DNA of 64,000 nt from Paracoccus wurundjeri (GCF_030678915.1 NZ_JAUUTZ010000022.1:21622-85621); one strand, 5' to 3'; positions 9,333 to 18,320 are shown, numbered from the stretch's first letter. Numbers and translations are program-made. Notes: generated by a model not told the origin, from the letters alone.

Positions 9333-10208
9333 ATGGCGATCGAAAAAATAGGCATCATCGGGGCGGGCCAGATGGGCAATGGCATCGCCCATGTTTTTGC
9401 ACTGGCGGGATATGATGTATTGCTCAACGATATCAGCCGGGACGCATTGGACAAGGCCGTCTCTCTGATCGACCGCAATATGGAACGTCAGGTCAGCCGC
9501 GAGAAAATCACCGCCGAGGAAAAAACTGCCGCCATGGCGCGGATCACCACGACGCTGACGCTGACCGATCTGGGTCAGACCGATCTGGTGATCGAAGCCG
9601 CGACCGAGCGTGAAACCGTCAAGCAGGCCATTTTCGAGGATCTGTTGCCGCATCTGAAGCCGGAAACGATCCTGACCTCGAATACATCCTCGATCTCGAT
9701 CACCCGACTGGCCAGCCGCACCGACCGGCCCGAGAAATTCATGGGTTTCCATTTCATGAACCCGGTTCCGGTGATGCAGCTTGTCGAATTGATCCGGGGA
9801 ATCGCCACCGACGAGGCCACCTACAAGGCGCTGCACGAGGTGGTCGAGAAACTGGGCAAGACTGCCGCCTCGGCCGAAGATTTCCCGGCTTTCATCGTGA
9901 ACCGCATCCTGATGCCGATGATCAACGAGGCGGTCTATACGCTGTATGAAGGCGTCGGAAGCGTCAAATCCATCGATGAATCGCTGAAGCTGGGGGCCAA
10001 TCACCCGATGGGGCCGCTGGAACTGGCGGATTTCATCGGGCTGGATACCTGTCTTGCGATCATGAACGTGCTGCATGACGGGCTGGCCGATACGAAATAC
10101 CGCCCCTGCCCGCTGCTGACGAAATATGTCGAGGCCGGCTGGCTGGGCCGCAAGACAGGCCGCGGCTTCTACGATTACCGCGGAGAAACTCCGGTTCCGA
10201 CGCGATAA
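9333..10208 (+). CDS. hbd: 3-hydroxybutyryl-CoA dehydrogenase
   Basis: This NAD(P)-dependent enzyme of 291 residues interconverts 3-hydroxybutyryl-CoA and acetoacetyl-CoA. The N-terminal Rossmann motif is GIIGAGQMGNGIAHVFALAGYDV. The catalytic His is in GFHFMNPVPVMQLVELI, and the C-terminal domain carries NRILMPMINEAVYTLYEGV and NHPMGPLELADFIGLDT. The ATG at 9333 has a GAGGCGG ribosome-binding site; earlier in-frame starts would run through the repeat element. The position next to etfBA fits fatty-acid or polyhydroxybutyrate carbon flow. Confidence 0.93.
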   Translation: MAIEKIGIIGAGQMGNGIAHVFALAGYDVLLNDISRDALDKAVSLIDRNMERQVSREKITAEEKTAAMARITTTLTLTDLGQTDLVIEAATERETVKQAIFEDLLPHLKPETILTSNTSSISITRLASRTDRPEKFMGFHFMNPVPVMQLVELIRGIATDEATYKALHEVVEKLGKTAASAEDFPAFIVNRILMPMINEAVYTLYEGVGSVKSIDESLKLGANHPMGPLELADFIGLDTCLAIMNVLHDGLADTKYRPCPLLTKYVEAGWLGRKTGRGFYDYRGETPVPTR

Positions 10209-10245
10209 GATTCCGGGGTGATCTTCGGCGGAAAACCTGATACTG

Positions 10246-10263
10246 ATTGACTGGACAATCAAT
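10246..10263. promoter_or_regulatory. BetI-like operator upstream of choX-betC
   Basis: The 18-bp sequence ATTGACTGGACAATCAAT forms an imperfect palindrome with arms ATTGA and TCAAT and ends 21 bases before the choX ATG. It closely resembles the enterobacterial and Vibrio BetI operators as I remember them (ATTGA-N-TGGAC-NN-TCAATA). BetI is the choline-responsive TetR-family repressor. No betI gene is in the window, so regulation would be in trans. Confidence 0.6.
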
Positions 10264-10284
10264 ATCCCGTCAGGAGGAAGTCCA

Positions 10285-11229
10285 ATGCTCAGCAGGAAAC
10301 GCCTACTCGTCGCGCTGTCGCTTTCGGCGGCAACCGCGATGCCCGCACTGGCCGATGATCCCGGCACATGCGGCACGGTACATCTCTCCGATCCCGGCTG
10401 GACCGATATCACCGCAACGAATGGCGTCGCGGCTGTGGTGTTGTCCGCGCTGGGCTATACGCCCGATATCGCCACCCTGTCGGTTCCGGTCGGATACGAG
10501 GCGTTGAAAAATGGCCAGACCGACGTGTTCCTGGGCAATTGGATGCCTGCGCAGCAAACCTTCCGTGACGATCTGGACGCGAATGGCGGTATCGAAGAAC
10601 TGGTGCAGAATCTCGAAGGCGCGAAATTCACTCTGGCGGTCAACACTGCCGGCGCGGAAGCCGGCGTTGCGGATTTCGCCGATCTCGATGCGCAGAAAGA
10701 TGCGTTCGAGGGCAAGATATACGGGATCGAACCCGGCGCCCCGGCAAATCAGTCGATTCAGGCCATGATCGAGGCGGACGAATTCGGCCTTGGCGACTGG
10801 GAACTGGTCGAAAGCGGCGAACAGGCAATGCTGGCTCAGGTTGGCCGCAACGACAGCGCGGACACACCGACGGTCTTTCTGGCATGGGCGCCGCATCCGA
10901 TGAACGAATCGCTCGAGATCACCTATCTGACCGGCGGCGATGAACAGTTCGGCCCGGATTATGGCGGCGCCGATGTATTCACCCTTGCCCGCAAGGAATG
11001 GGTCGCGGAATGTCCCAATGCCACCAAACTGTTCAGCCAGCTGGTTTTCGACATCAGCATGGAGAACCAGCTGATGGGCAAGATCCTTGACGAGGGCGCG
11101 GATGCGCAGGATGCCGCGAAAGAGTGGATCGCCGCGAATCCCGAAATTGCCGGGAAATGGCTGGACGGCGTGACCACGCTTGACGGCCAGCCGGGTATTG
11201 ATGCGGTGATGGCAGCGGTCGGAGAATGA
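10285..11229 (+). CDS. choX: Choline ABC transporter substrate-binding protein
   Basis: This periplasmic binding protein of 314 residues has a Sec signal peptide (about 1-23, ending MPALA|DD). It belongs to the OpuAC/ChoX family, with VHLSDPGWTDITATNG at the start of the mature protein, FLGNWMPAQQ and VFLAWAPHPMN, which carry the aromatic residues expected to cage the trimethylammonium group. ChoX normally works with a ChoW permease and ChoV ATPase, neither of which is here. The gene is preceded by CAGGAGG and overlaps betC by 4 bases. Confidence 0.9.
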   Translation: MLSRKRLLVALSLSAATAMPALADDPGTCGTVHLSDPGWTDITATNGVAAVVLSALGYTPDIATLSVPVGYEALKNGQTDVFLGNWMPAQQTFRDDLDANGGIEELVQNLEGAKFTLAVNTAGAEAGVADFADLDAQKDAFEGKIYGIEPGAPANQSIQAMIEADEFGLGDWELVESGEQAMLAQVGRNDSADTPTVFLAWAPHPMNESLEITYLTGGDEQFGPDYGGADVFTLARKEWVAECPNATKLFSQLVFDISMENQLMGKILDEGADAQDAAKEWIAANPEIAGKWLDGVTTLDGQPGIDAVMAAVGE

Positions 11230-12719
11230 AACCGAATATTCTTGTTTTGATGGCGGATCAGCTATCAGGGGTGCTGTTTCCCGACGGCCCCGCCGATTTT
11301 CTGCATGCGCCCAATCTTCGACGATTGGCAGAACGCTCGACGCGGTTTGCCAATACCTATACCGGCAGCCCGCTTTGCGCCCCCGGGCGCGCCAGTTTCA
11401 TGTCGGGGCAACTGCCCCGGCGCACGCGGGTCTATGACAACGCGGCCGAGTTCGCCTCGGACATCCCGACCTATGCGCATCACCTGCGGCGGGCGGGATA
11501 TCAGACCTGCCTGTCGGGCAAGATGCATTTCGTCGGCCCCGACCAGTTGCACGGATTCGAGGAACGGCTGACCACCGATATCTATCCCGCCGATTTCGGC
11601 TGGACCCCCGATTACCGCAAGCCGGGTGAGCGGATCGACTGGTGGTATCACAATCTCGGCTCGGTCACCGGCGCGGGCGTGGGTGAGATCAGCAATCAGC
11701 TCGAATATGACGACGAGGTTGCCTATAATGCCTGCCGCAAGCTTTATGATCTGGCGCGCGGCGGGGATGAGCGGCCTTGGTGCCTGACCGTCAGCTTTAC
11801 CCATCCGCATGATCCCTATGTCGCGCGACGGAAATACTGGGATCTCTACGAAGATGCGCCCGAACTGGCCGCACCTCAGACCCTTCCATACGAGGATCAG
11901 GACCCGCATTCGCAGCGGCTTATGGATGCCTCGGACTGGCGGGCCTTTGACATCACCGAAGATCATATCCGTCGGGCGCGGCGGGGTTATTTCGCCAATA
12001 TCAGCTATATCGATGACAAGATCGGAGAGATTCTCGATGTGCTGGAAACGACCGGGCAAGAGGCGATCATCCTGTTCGTCTCGGATCACGGCGATATGCT
12101 GGGCGAGCGGGGATTGTGGTTCAAGATGAGCTTTTTCGAAGGCTCGGCGCGGGTGCCGCTGATGATCTCGGCTCCGGGGATGGAACCCGGGCGCGTGGAT
12201 CAGCCCGTCAGCACCATCGACGTTCTGCCGACGCTTTGCGACCTGGCCGGGTTGCCGCTGGACGAAATCGCGCCCTGGACCGATGGGGTGTCTTTGGCCG
12301 ATGGCGGCGCGGATCGGGGGCCGGTACCGATGGAATACGCGGCCGAGGGCAGTATCGCGCCACTGGTGGCGATACGGGACGGGCGGTGGAAATATATCGC
12401 CTGCGACGCCGATCCCGAACTGCTTTACAATCTGGAAACGGATCCGGACGAACGGATCAATCTTGCCGGTGATCCCGCCCATGCGCGGGAATTGGAGCGG
12501 TTGCGGGATATGGCACGACACCGCTGGGATCTGGCGGCGTATGATTCCGAAGTGCGGCAGTCGCAGGCTCGCCGCTGGATCGTTTACGAGGCCTTGCGGA
12601 ACGGCTCCTATTATCCCTGGGACTATCAGCCGCTGATGCGCGCGTCCGAGCGTTATATGCGCAATCACATGGATCTGAACGTGCTGGAGGAAAATCAGCG
12701 TTTCCCGCGCGGAGAATAA
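11226..12719 (+). CDS. betC: Choline-sulfatase
   Basis: BetC hydrolyses choline-O-sulfate to choline and sulfate, feeding glycine betaine synthesis. The 497-residue protein has the sulfatase signature C51-A-P-G-R in GSPLCAPGRASFMSG, where Cys51 would be converted to formylglycine. It also has metal-site residues in MADQLSG and VSDHGDMLGERGLWFK, and the C-terminal choline-sulfatase tail (about 440-490) typical of BetC. It has no signal peptide and is therefore cytoplasmic. The start ATG overlaps the choX TGA (ATGA), so uptake and hydrolysis are coupled. Confidence 0.93.
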   Translation: MKPNILVLMADQLSGVLFPDGPADFLHAPNLRRLAERSTRFANTYTGSPLCAPGRASFMSGQLPRRTRVYDNAAEFASDIPTYAHHLRRAGYQTCLSGKMHFVGPDQLHGFEERLTTDIYPADFGWTPDYRKPGERIDWWYHNLGSVTGAGVGEISNQLEYDDEVAYNACRKLYDLARGGDERPWCLTVSFTHPHDPYVARRKYWDLYEDAPELAAPQTLPYEDQDPHSQRLMDASDWRAFDITEDHIRRARRGYFANISYIDDKIGEILDVLETTGQEAIILFVSDHGDMLGERGLWFKMSFFEGSARVPLMISAPGMEPGRVDQPVSTIDVLPTLCDLAGLPLDEIAPWTDGVSLADGGADRGPVPMEYAAEGSIAPLVAIRDGRWKYIACDADPELLYNLETDPDERINLAGDPAHARELERLRDMARHRWDLAAYDSEVRQSQARRWIVYEALRNGSYYPWDYQPLMRASERYMRNHMDLNVLEENQRFPRGE

Positions 12720-12724
12720 GCGAA

Positions 12725-12755
12725 GGGGCCGGAAGTTCCGGCCCCATTCGTTTTT
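12725..12755 (+). terminator. Rho-independent terminator after betC
   Basis: Arms GGGGCCGG (12725-12732) and CCGGCCCC (12738-12745) enclose a five-base loop and are followed by ATTCGTTTTT. It ends the choX-betC transcript and lies just before the convergent DUF2852 gene, so it may act on both strands. Confidence 0.85.
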
Positions 12756-12756
12756 A

Positions 12757-13167
12757 TCACTGTTCCGACTTGGTGTCGCGCTGTTCCATGAACTGATCGA
12801 ACTCTGCCTTGTCCTTGGCTTCGCGCAGCTTTTGCAGGAAGTCCATGAACTCGGAATGCTCGTCTTCCAACCGCTTCAGCGTTTCTTCGCGATAAGTGTC
12901 GAAAGCGGTATTGCCGGTGGGCGCGGAATGATAACGGCGATGGTGGTGATGACTGCGTTTGCTGCATCCAAACATGCGTTTACTCCAGATCATGTAAGCA
13001 AGAATGGCAAGACCGATGGGCCAGAAAGCGATGAAGCCCAGGATCATGGCAACGATCCACGCAGCTTTGCCGCGCTCGTCCAGCCAGTCTCTGACCCGCC
13101 CGACCGGACCCGGACCCGCATCCCGCGGCATCCTGAAACCGGTTATTTCACGCGAGGCACTGTGCAT
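12757..13167 (-). CDS. DUF2852 membrane protein
   Basis: The 136-residue protein has one strong membrane segment (about 35-60, KAAWIVAMILGFIAFWPIGLAILAYMIW), a His/Arg-rich cytoplasmic stretch (HHHHRRYH), and a charged C-terminal helix beginning NTAFDTYREETLKRLEDE and ending AEFDQFMEQR. That order matches the DUF2852 family found in alphaproteobacteria, whose function is unknown. It is a single gene with its own candidate promoter and an upstream inverted repeat. Confidence 0.82.
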   Translation of the reverse strand: MHSASREITGFRMPRDAGPGPVGRVRDWLDERGKAAWIVAMILGFIAFWPIGLAILAYMIWSKRMFGCSKRSHHHHRRYHSAPTGNTAFDTYREETLKRLEDEHSEFMDFLQKLREAKDKAEFDQFMEQRDTKSEQ

Positions 13168-13182
13168 TTTGATGAACTCCCT

Positions 13183-13234
13183 ATGTTAATGTTAATCACA
13201 TTTACATAAATGGGCACCACGCGACGCAGGTCAA
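13183..13234 (-). promoter_or_regulatory. Candidate promoter and palindrome upstream of the DUF2852 gene
   Basis: On the minus strand TTGACC (13234-13229) is followed after 18 bases by TTTATG (13210-13205). Immediately downstream lies an imperfect palindrome, plus-strand ATGTTAATGT (13183-13192) and ACATTTACAT (13198-13207), matching at 9 of 10 positions around a 5-base loop and touching the -10 element. The layout suggests a repressor operator. The regulator is unknown. Confidence 0.45.
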
Positions 13235-13296
13235 GAGTTTTCGTCGATTTTTTTGAAACCATCCGGATCGGGCAGTCCATGCCACCGGTGCGGTTA

Positions 13297-14616
13297 TTAT
13301 CCGAACAACCGCACCAGTCCCAGCGTGATGGCGGGAAAGGCAATCAGTACCACGATACGGACAAGATCGCTAAGCAAAAAGGGCAACACGCCACGGAAGC
13401 TTTCGATCATCGGCACGTCTTTTGCCATCCCGTTGATGACAAAGACATTCATGCCGACCGGAGGCGTGATCAGCCCGACCTCGACCACCACCACCGCAAG
13501 GATCCCGAACCAGATCAGCGTCTCTTCACGTGGCATGCCGAAATCCAGCCCGCCGATGATCGGGTAGAAGATCGGGATGGTCAGAAGCAGCATGGACATG
13601 GAATCCATCACACAGCCCAGCACCAGATACAGTGCCAGCATTGCCAGCAGAACCATCATCGGCGTCATGCCCGATTGCGAGATCGCATTGGCCATCAACA
13701 TGGGGGTCTGGGTCTGGGCGAGGAAGGCGTTGAACATCTCGGCCCCCAGCAGGATCAGGAAGATCATCGCCGAGGTCGATGCGGTTCCGCGCAGGCATGC
13801 CATCAACCCCGACAGGCGCAATCCACCATGCAGGAAAGCCAGCATTCCCGCGCCGAAGGCGCCAACCGCAGCGGCCTCGGTTGGCGTGAACCAGCCCCGA
13901 TACATACCGGTGATCACCAATGTGAAGATCAGGATGATCGACCAGGTTTCCTTCAACGCGCCCAAACGCTCGGGCCAGCCTGCGCGCGGACCGGCAGGGC
14001 CGTCTTCGGGATGGCGCCAGACAAAAATCGCCACGGCCAGCATATAACCAAGGGCGGCCAGAACGCCCGGCACCATGGCGGCGACGAACATCTTGGCGAT
14101 GTTCTGCTCGGCCATGAGCGCATAAAGGACAAGGATGACCGAGGGCGGAATCAGGATGCCCAGCGTGCCCCCTGCGGCAAGCGAGCCGGTCGCCAAAGCG
14201 CCCGAATAATTATAGCGCCGCATCTCGGGCAACGCGACCTGCCCCATTGTCGCCGCTGTGGCCAGAGAACTGCCGCAGATCGCGCCGAATGCGGCGCAAC
14301 CGCCGATCGAGGCCATGGCCAACCCGCCCCGGCGATGCCCAAGAAATGCGGCGGCGGTGCGGTACAGTGCCCGGCTCATTCCGGCATGGGTGGCGAATTC
14401 GCCCATCAGCACGAAAAGCGGAATAACCGACAGCGAATAGGTCGAGAACTGGTAATAGGTCGAGGTCTTGAGAAAGGCGAGAAGCGGCGTGACCCCGCTG
14501 TAAAGGCCGTATCCGCCGATCCCCACCGACAGCATCGCGACGCCGATGGGCACCCGTATGACCATCAAGGCCAGAAGCGCGGCGAATCCGGTCAGCCCGG
14601 CGGCCAGCCCGCTCAT
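13297..14616 (-). CDS. TRAP transporter large permease (DctM family)
   Basis: This is the ion-coupled membrane subunit of a tripartite ATP-independent periplasmic transporter, 439 residues with about 12 membrane helices. Family landmarks include GGTLGILIPPSVILVLYA and the C-terminal LITPPVGMNVFVINGMAKDVP. The ATG at 14616 overlaps the stop of the small permease (ATGA). Although generically DctM, its place at the end of the pob/pca operon suggests that the substrate is 4-hydroxybenzoate, protocatechuate or a related aromatic acid. Confidence 0.92.
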   Translation of the reverse strand: MSGLAAGLTGFAALLALMVIRVPIGVAMLSVGIGGYGLYSGVTPLLAFLKTSTYYQFSTYSLSVIPLFVLMGEFATHAGMSRALYRTAAAFLGHRRGGLAMASIGGCAAFGAICGSSLATAATMGQVALPEMRRYNYSGALATGSLAAGGTLGILIPPSVILVLYALMAEQNIAKMFVAAMVPGVLAALGYMLAVAIFVWRHPEDGPAGPRAGWPERLGALKETWSIILIFTLVITGMYRGWFTPTEAAAVGAFGAGMLAFLHGGLRLSGLMACLRGTASTSAMIFLILLGAEMFNAFLAQTQTPMLMANAISQSGMTPMMVLLAMLALYLVLGCVMDSMSMLLLTIPIFYPIIGGLDFGMPREETLIWFGILAVVVVEVGLITPPVGMNVFVINGMAKDVPMIESFRGVLPFLLSDLVRIVVLIAFPAITLGLVRLFG

Positions 14617-15134
14617 TGCCGCGCCCCTTTCAGATGGGCAAGGAAGCTGGCGGCGCAGGTCACGGTCAACAGCGCCATCGCCGGAAGGATGATGATGAAG
14701 CTCCACCAGACCTGCACCGCCAGCACCATGGTCTGTTCGCCATATTGCCGCATTTCCAGCGCGCCATGGATCAGCCGCCACAACAACAGCCCCGCGATCA
14801 GCAGATAGAGCAGCGAACCAAAGGCATCCATCAGATGGATCGCGCGCGGTCCGGCCTTTTGCGTAAAGAAATCGACCACGACATTGCCGCCAGTCGCCTG
14901 ACACCAGGGAAGAAAGCAGAAGATCGCGATCGCACTGCCAAGCTCGACCAGTTCGAAATCGCCGGGGATGGGTTTGCCGATGATGCCGCGCAGCACCACG
15001 CTGGTCACGGTCATCAGCATCATGGCCAATAATGTCACTCCCCCGATAGCAGCGAATCCCTTGCAGGCAGCAAGAAGCCAGCCGGGCAAGCTGATCGGTG
15101 ACGCGGCTTCGCTGAAAATCTCTGTATCGGCCAT
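14613..15134 (-). CDS. TRAP transporter small permease (DctQ family)
   Basis: The 173-residue protein has four membrane helices, including the typical RGIIGKPIPGDFELVELGSAIAIFCFLPWCQ stretch of the DctQ family. It bridges the binding protein and the large permease. ATG at 15134 is used; an earlier in-frame start would overlap the binding-protein gene. It lies 19 bases after the stop of the binding-protein gene. Confidence 0.9.
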   Translation of the reverse strand: MADTEIFSEAASPISLPGWLLAACKGFAAIGGVTLLAMMLMTVTSVVLRGIIGKPIPGDFELVELGSAIAIFCFLPWCQATGGNVVVDFFTQKAGPRAIHLMDAFGSLLYLLIAGLLLWRLIHGALEMRQYGEQTMVLAVQVWWSFIIILPAMALLTVTCAASFLAHLKGARQ

Positions 15135-15153
15135 GGCTTCTCCTCCCGGTCGC

Positions 15154-16179
15154 TTACTCGGCCTGCGCGGCGTCCAGCATCGCCTGCGCGTCATCCAGGA
15201 TCGCCTGACCGTTCAGCCCGGCATCAGTGGTCGATTTGACCCAGGCGTCGATGACCGGCTGCGTCGCCTCGCGCCATTTGGCGACCTCTTCCTCGGGCAG
15301 GACGGTGATATTGCCGCCCGCGTCCAGCGCCTTCTGTCGCTCTTCATCCTCGGCGGCGTCGAATGCCGCGCCTGCGAGTTCGGCCAGCGCCGCGCCGGTC
15401 GTCTCGTCGATGACCGCCTTCAGATCATCCGGCAGTCCGTCATATTTGCCCCTGTTCATCACAAGCGCCATGACCGAGGTGGACAGCCCGCCATTCTCGA
15501 CCCCGATTTCGGCATGTTCCTTGGCGACGCTTTCGATCCTCAGACTGCCGAAGACCTCCCATGGGATCACCGCTCCGTCGATGACACCGGTGGTCAGGGC
15601 CTGAGGCACCTCGGGTACCGGCATGCCGACCGCGGTCGCGCCAAGCGCGTTCAGCCCCTCGGTCATGGTGCGCGAGGGGGCACGCAGTTTCAGCCCTGAC
15701 AGGTCCTCAAGCGAGGCAACCGGCTTGCCATTGGTGTGAATCTTGTAAGCGGCAGGCGCATGAATCAGCAGCGGATGCACGTCCTTCAGCTCATCGCCCA
15801 TATATTTCGCCTGAAATTCCTGAAGCGCAGCGGTCGTCTGGGTTGCGGTGCCCGACATGAAGGGCAGTTCGAACACTTCGGAAACCGGGAACCGCCCCGG
15901 CGTATAGCCAAGCAGGGTCCATGAGATATCAACGATCCCGTCGCGCGCCTGATCGTAAAGCTGTGGCGGCTTGCCGCCAAGCTGCATCGAGGGGTAAAGC
16001 TGCACGTCGATGCGGCCCTCGGATTTCTCCTCGACCTGTTTTTCCCACGGCACGAGCACATCCTTGTGCATCGGCGCATCGGCAGACAGGAAATGGTGAA
16101 CGCGCAGCGTCACCTCCTGCGCGGTGGCCACGCCTGTCGCGGCGATACATATCGCGGCGGATAGCAGCAGTTTCTTCAT
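15154..16179 (-). CDS. TRAP transporter substrate-binding protein (DctP family)
   Basis: This is a periplasmic solute receptor of 341 residues with signal peptide MKKLLLSAAICIAATGVATA|QE. The DctP fold is shown by LRVHHFLSADAPMHKDVLVPW, the LKLRAPSRTMTEGLNALGA region with the conserved Arg that binds the substrate carboxylate, and GVIDGAVIPWEV. A GGGAGGA site 7 bases upstream supports ATG 16179. It begins 21 bases after pcaB in the same direction, so it belongs to the aromatic acid operon and probably binds an aromatic carboxylate. Confidence 0.91.
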   Translation of the reverse strand: MKKLLLSAAICIAATGVATAQEVTLRVHHFLSADAPMHKDVLVPWEKQVEEKSEGRIDVQLYPSMQLGGKPPQLYDQARDGIVDISWTLLGYTPGRFPVSEVFELPFMSGTATQTTAALQEFQAKYMGDELKDVHPLLIHAPAAYKIHTNGKPVASLEDLSGLKLRAPSRTMTEGLNALGATAVGMPVPEVPQALTTGVIDGAVIPWEVFGSLRIESVAKEHAEIGVENGGLSTSVMALVMNRGKYDGLPDDLKAVIDETTGAALAELAGAAFDAAEDEERQKALDAGGNITVLPEEEVAKWREATQPVIDAWVKSTTDAGLNGQAILDDAQAMLDAAQAE

Positions 16180-16200
16180 GTTCAGTCCTCCCATGACTGG

Positions 16201-17481
16201 TCAGGAACGGGCCTGTGCCGGCGCGTCTCCGATGTTGTTTTCGAATGCGAGAATCTCTGCCCAGTCATGACCGGGAACGATACGCGACAGGGCCTCGGGC
16301 AAGGTTTCCCTGCCATTCACGTCCATCTCCGCCAATGCCTGCCGGACAAGTGCCAGCGCCTGATCGCGCGGCATGGAACGGGCCAGATAAAATCCCGCGG
16401 CCTCGGCAAGCATAGCGCCGCGATCGGCGGCAAAGGTCCGGACTATCGCAGCCTGATCGGCGGAAAGCGAGTCCACCAGTGTGGTCGCCAGACGCAGCGC
16501 CGCGCCGCTATGGATCACCATGCCCGGCAACACCCGCCATTCGATCCCCAGCGCCGAGCCGTCGCGCTCCTGCGCATGAACCATTGCCTGATGGATCGTG
16601 CCGACCGCACCCGCGTTCAGCCTTGCAATCGTGACAAGGGTTTCGGCCGCGACCGGATTGGATTTCTGCGGCATGGTCGAGGATGCTCCGCCCGTTCCGG
16701 CCTTAACCTCGGCAATCTCTGACTGACCCAGAAGGATCAGATCCGCGCCCATCTTGCCCAAAGACCCGCACAGCATCGCCAGCCACCCGGCGAGTTCGGC
16801 AATATTGTCGCGGGCGGAATGCCAGGGCACATCATCCGCGCCCAGGTTCAGCTCTTCAGCCAATGCCTGACGCACCCTTGCCATATCCGGCCCAAGCGCC
16901 GCGCCCGTCCCCGCCGCGCCATGAAACGAGACCTTGAACAACCTGACGCGCAGTTCCGCCAACCGCGCCAGATGCCGCCGCAAAGGCGCGCGCCAGACGG
17001 CGATCTTCGCGCCAAGCGTGGTCGGTGCGGCAAGCTGAAAACGTGTTCGCGCGGGGATTGCGCGATCCGCGAAACATTCCGCCTTCGCCGCAAGCTGTTT
17101 TTCAAGTTTGACAAGCCGTTCCTCGATGATCCGCAACGCCTCGACCAGACAGATAACCAGCGCCGTATCCTCGATATCCTGCGAGGTGGCGCCGAAATGC
17201 ACCCAGTCGGCATTCTCGCCGCATTGCTTTTTCAGGGCAGTCGCCACGGCCTGCGCCGCAATACCCGCCCGCATCGTCGGCCCAAGCAGATCGGCGGGAT
17301 CGATCCGCCGTTTCTCGATCCGTGCCACGATCTCCGCCGCAGCCTTGGCCGGGATGATCCCCAGCCTGCCCTGACAACGCGCCAGCGCGGATTCGACAAG
17401 GCAGATGGCATTGATCTGACAGGGCGCGGTCATCAACCGCTCCAGATCCTCATCCCCGAAAAGCCCATCCGTCAGCATCAT
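16201..17481 (-). CDS. pcaB: 3-carboxy-cis,cis-muconate cycloisomerase
   Basis: PcaB lactonises 3-carboxy-cis,cis-muconate, the product of protocatechuate ring cleavage, to 4-carboxymuconolactone. The 426-residue protein belongs to the fumarase/argininosuccinate lyase superfamily, with the signature GGASSTMPQKSNPV and upstream HFGATSQDIEDTA, both diagnostic of the PcaB branch. The start overlaps the stop of the BKACE gene by 4 bases. Length is close to the shorter form of the family (about 350-450). Confidence 0.94.
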   Translation of the reverse strand: MMLTDGLFGDEDLERLMTAPCQINAICLVESALARCQGRLGIIPAKAAAEIVARIEKRRIDPADLLGPTMRAGIAAQAVATALKKQCGENADWVHFGATSQDIEDTALVICLVEALRIIEERLVKLEKQLAAKAECFADRAIPARTRFQLAAPTTLGAKIAVWRAPLRRHLARLAELRVRLFKVSFHGAAGTGAALGPDMARVRQALAEELNLGADDVPWHSARDNIAELAGWLAMLCGSLGKMGADLILLGQSEIAEVKAGTGGASSTMPQKSNPVAAETLVTIARLNAGAVGTIHQAMVHAQERDGSALGIEWRVLPGMVIHSGAALRLATTLVDSLSADQAAIVRTFAADRGAMLAEAAGFYLARSMPRDQALALVRQALAEMDVNGRETLPEALSRIVPGHDWAEILAFENNIGDAPAQARS

Positions 17482-18311
17482 GGCGCATGCAATCCCAATA
17501 TCTGCCGCGCCTGCCGGAAATCGGCGACCGGCCGTTCATATTTCCCGCATAATTCAACCGCCCGCCGCACAAGCGCAGCATTGGACGGGGCCAGCTCCTC
17601 CCTGCTCAGCCGGACATTATCCTCCAGCCCGGTGCGGGCGTGACCGCCCGCAGAAATCGCCCATTCATTCACGACGATCTGGTTCGCACCGATCCCGGCG
17701 GCGCACCAGGGCGCATCCTCGCCGAACAGGCGCTTGACGGTGTGGATGTAGAAATCAAACACCTCGCGGTCGCCCGGCATCGCGTTCTTCACACCCATCA
17801 CGAATTGCACATAGGGCCGGTCCTTGATCCGGCCGTCCTGATGCATCTTTGCCGCCTGAAAGATATGTGAGAGATCGAAAGCCTCGATCTCGGGCTTGAC
17901 CCCATGCGCGATCATCTCGGATGCCAGCCAGTCCACCAGATCGGGCGGGTTCTCATAGACCCGCGCGGGAAAATTGTTCGACCCCACCGAAAGCGAGGCC
18001 ATGTCGGGGCACAGGGGCAGCATCCCGCCCCGCGCCTGCCCGGCACCGGAACGCCCGCCAGTCGAGAATTGCAGGATCATACCGGGGCAATGTTTCTTCA
18101 GCCCTTCTTTCAATGCGGCGAAACGCGCGGGATCGCTGGTCGGTTTGCCCTCGTCGTCGCGGACATGACAATGGGCGATAGTCGCGCCGGCTTCAAAGGC
18201 TTCCTGCGTGGATTCGATCTGCTCGCTGACCGAAACCGGCACGGCGGGATTGTTTTCCTTGGTCGGCAAGGAACCGGTAATCGCCACGCAGATGATGCAG
18301 GGATTCGTCAT
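17478..18311 (-). CDS. BKACE-family (DUF849) beta-keto acid cleavage enzyme
   Basis: BKACE enzymes condense a beta-keto acid with acetyl-CoA and release acetoacetate plus a new acyl-CoA. The 277-residue TIM-barrel protein has the zinc ligands H47 and H49 in AHCHVRDD and E230 in the GGHARTGLEDN segment, at nearly the same positions as in the characterised enzyme Kce. It lies between pcaG and pcaB with 9-base spacing and a 4-base overlap. In this context its likely substrate is beta-ketoadipate, giving succinyl-CoA and acetoacetate, which would replace PcaIJ and PcaF. That function is inferred from position; family membership is clear. Confidence 0.88.
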   Translation of the reverse strand: MTNPCIICVAITGSLPTKENNPAVPVSVSEQIESTQEAFEAGATIAHCHVRDDEGKPTSDPARFAALKEGLKKHCPGMILQFSTGGRSGAGQARGGMLPLCPDMASLSVGSNNFPARVYENPPDLVDWLASEMIAHGVKPEIEAFDLSHIFQAAKMHQDGRIKDRPYVQFVMGVKNAMPGDREVFDFYIHTVKRLFGEDAPWCAAGIGANQIVVNEWAISAGGHARTGLEDNVRLSREELAPSNAALVRRAVELCGKYERPVADFRQARQILGLHAP

Positions 18312-18320
18312 GATCGGGCC

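Noticed and set aside
13210..14808. 532-codon plus-strand open frame opposite the TRAP permease genes
   Set aside because: Composition is dominated by His, Gln and Arg, typical of the reverse strand of membrane-protein genes.
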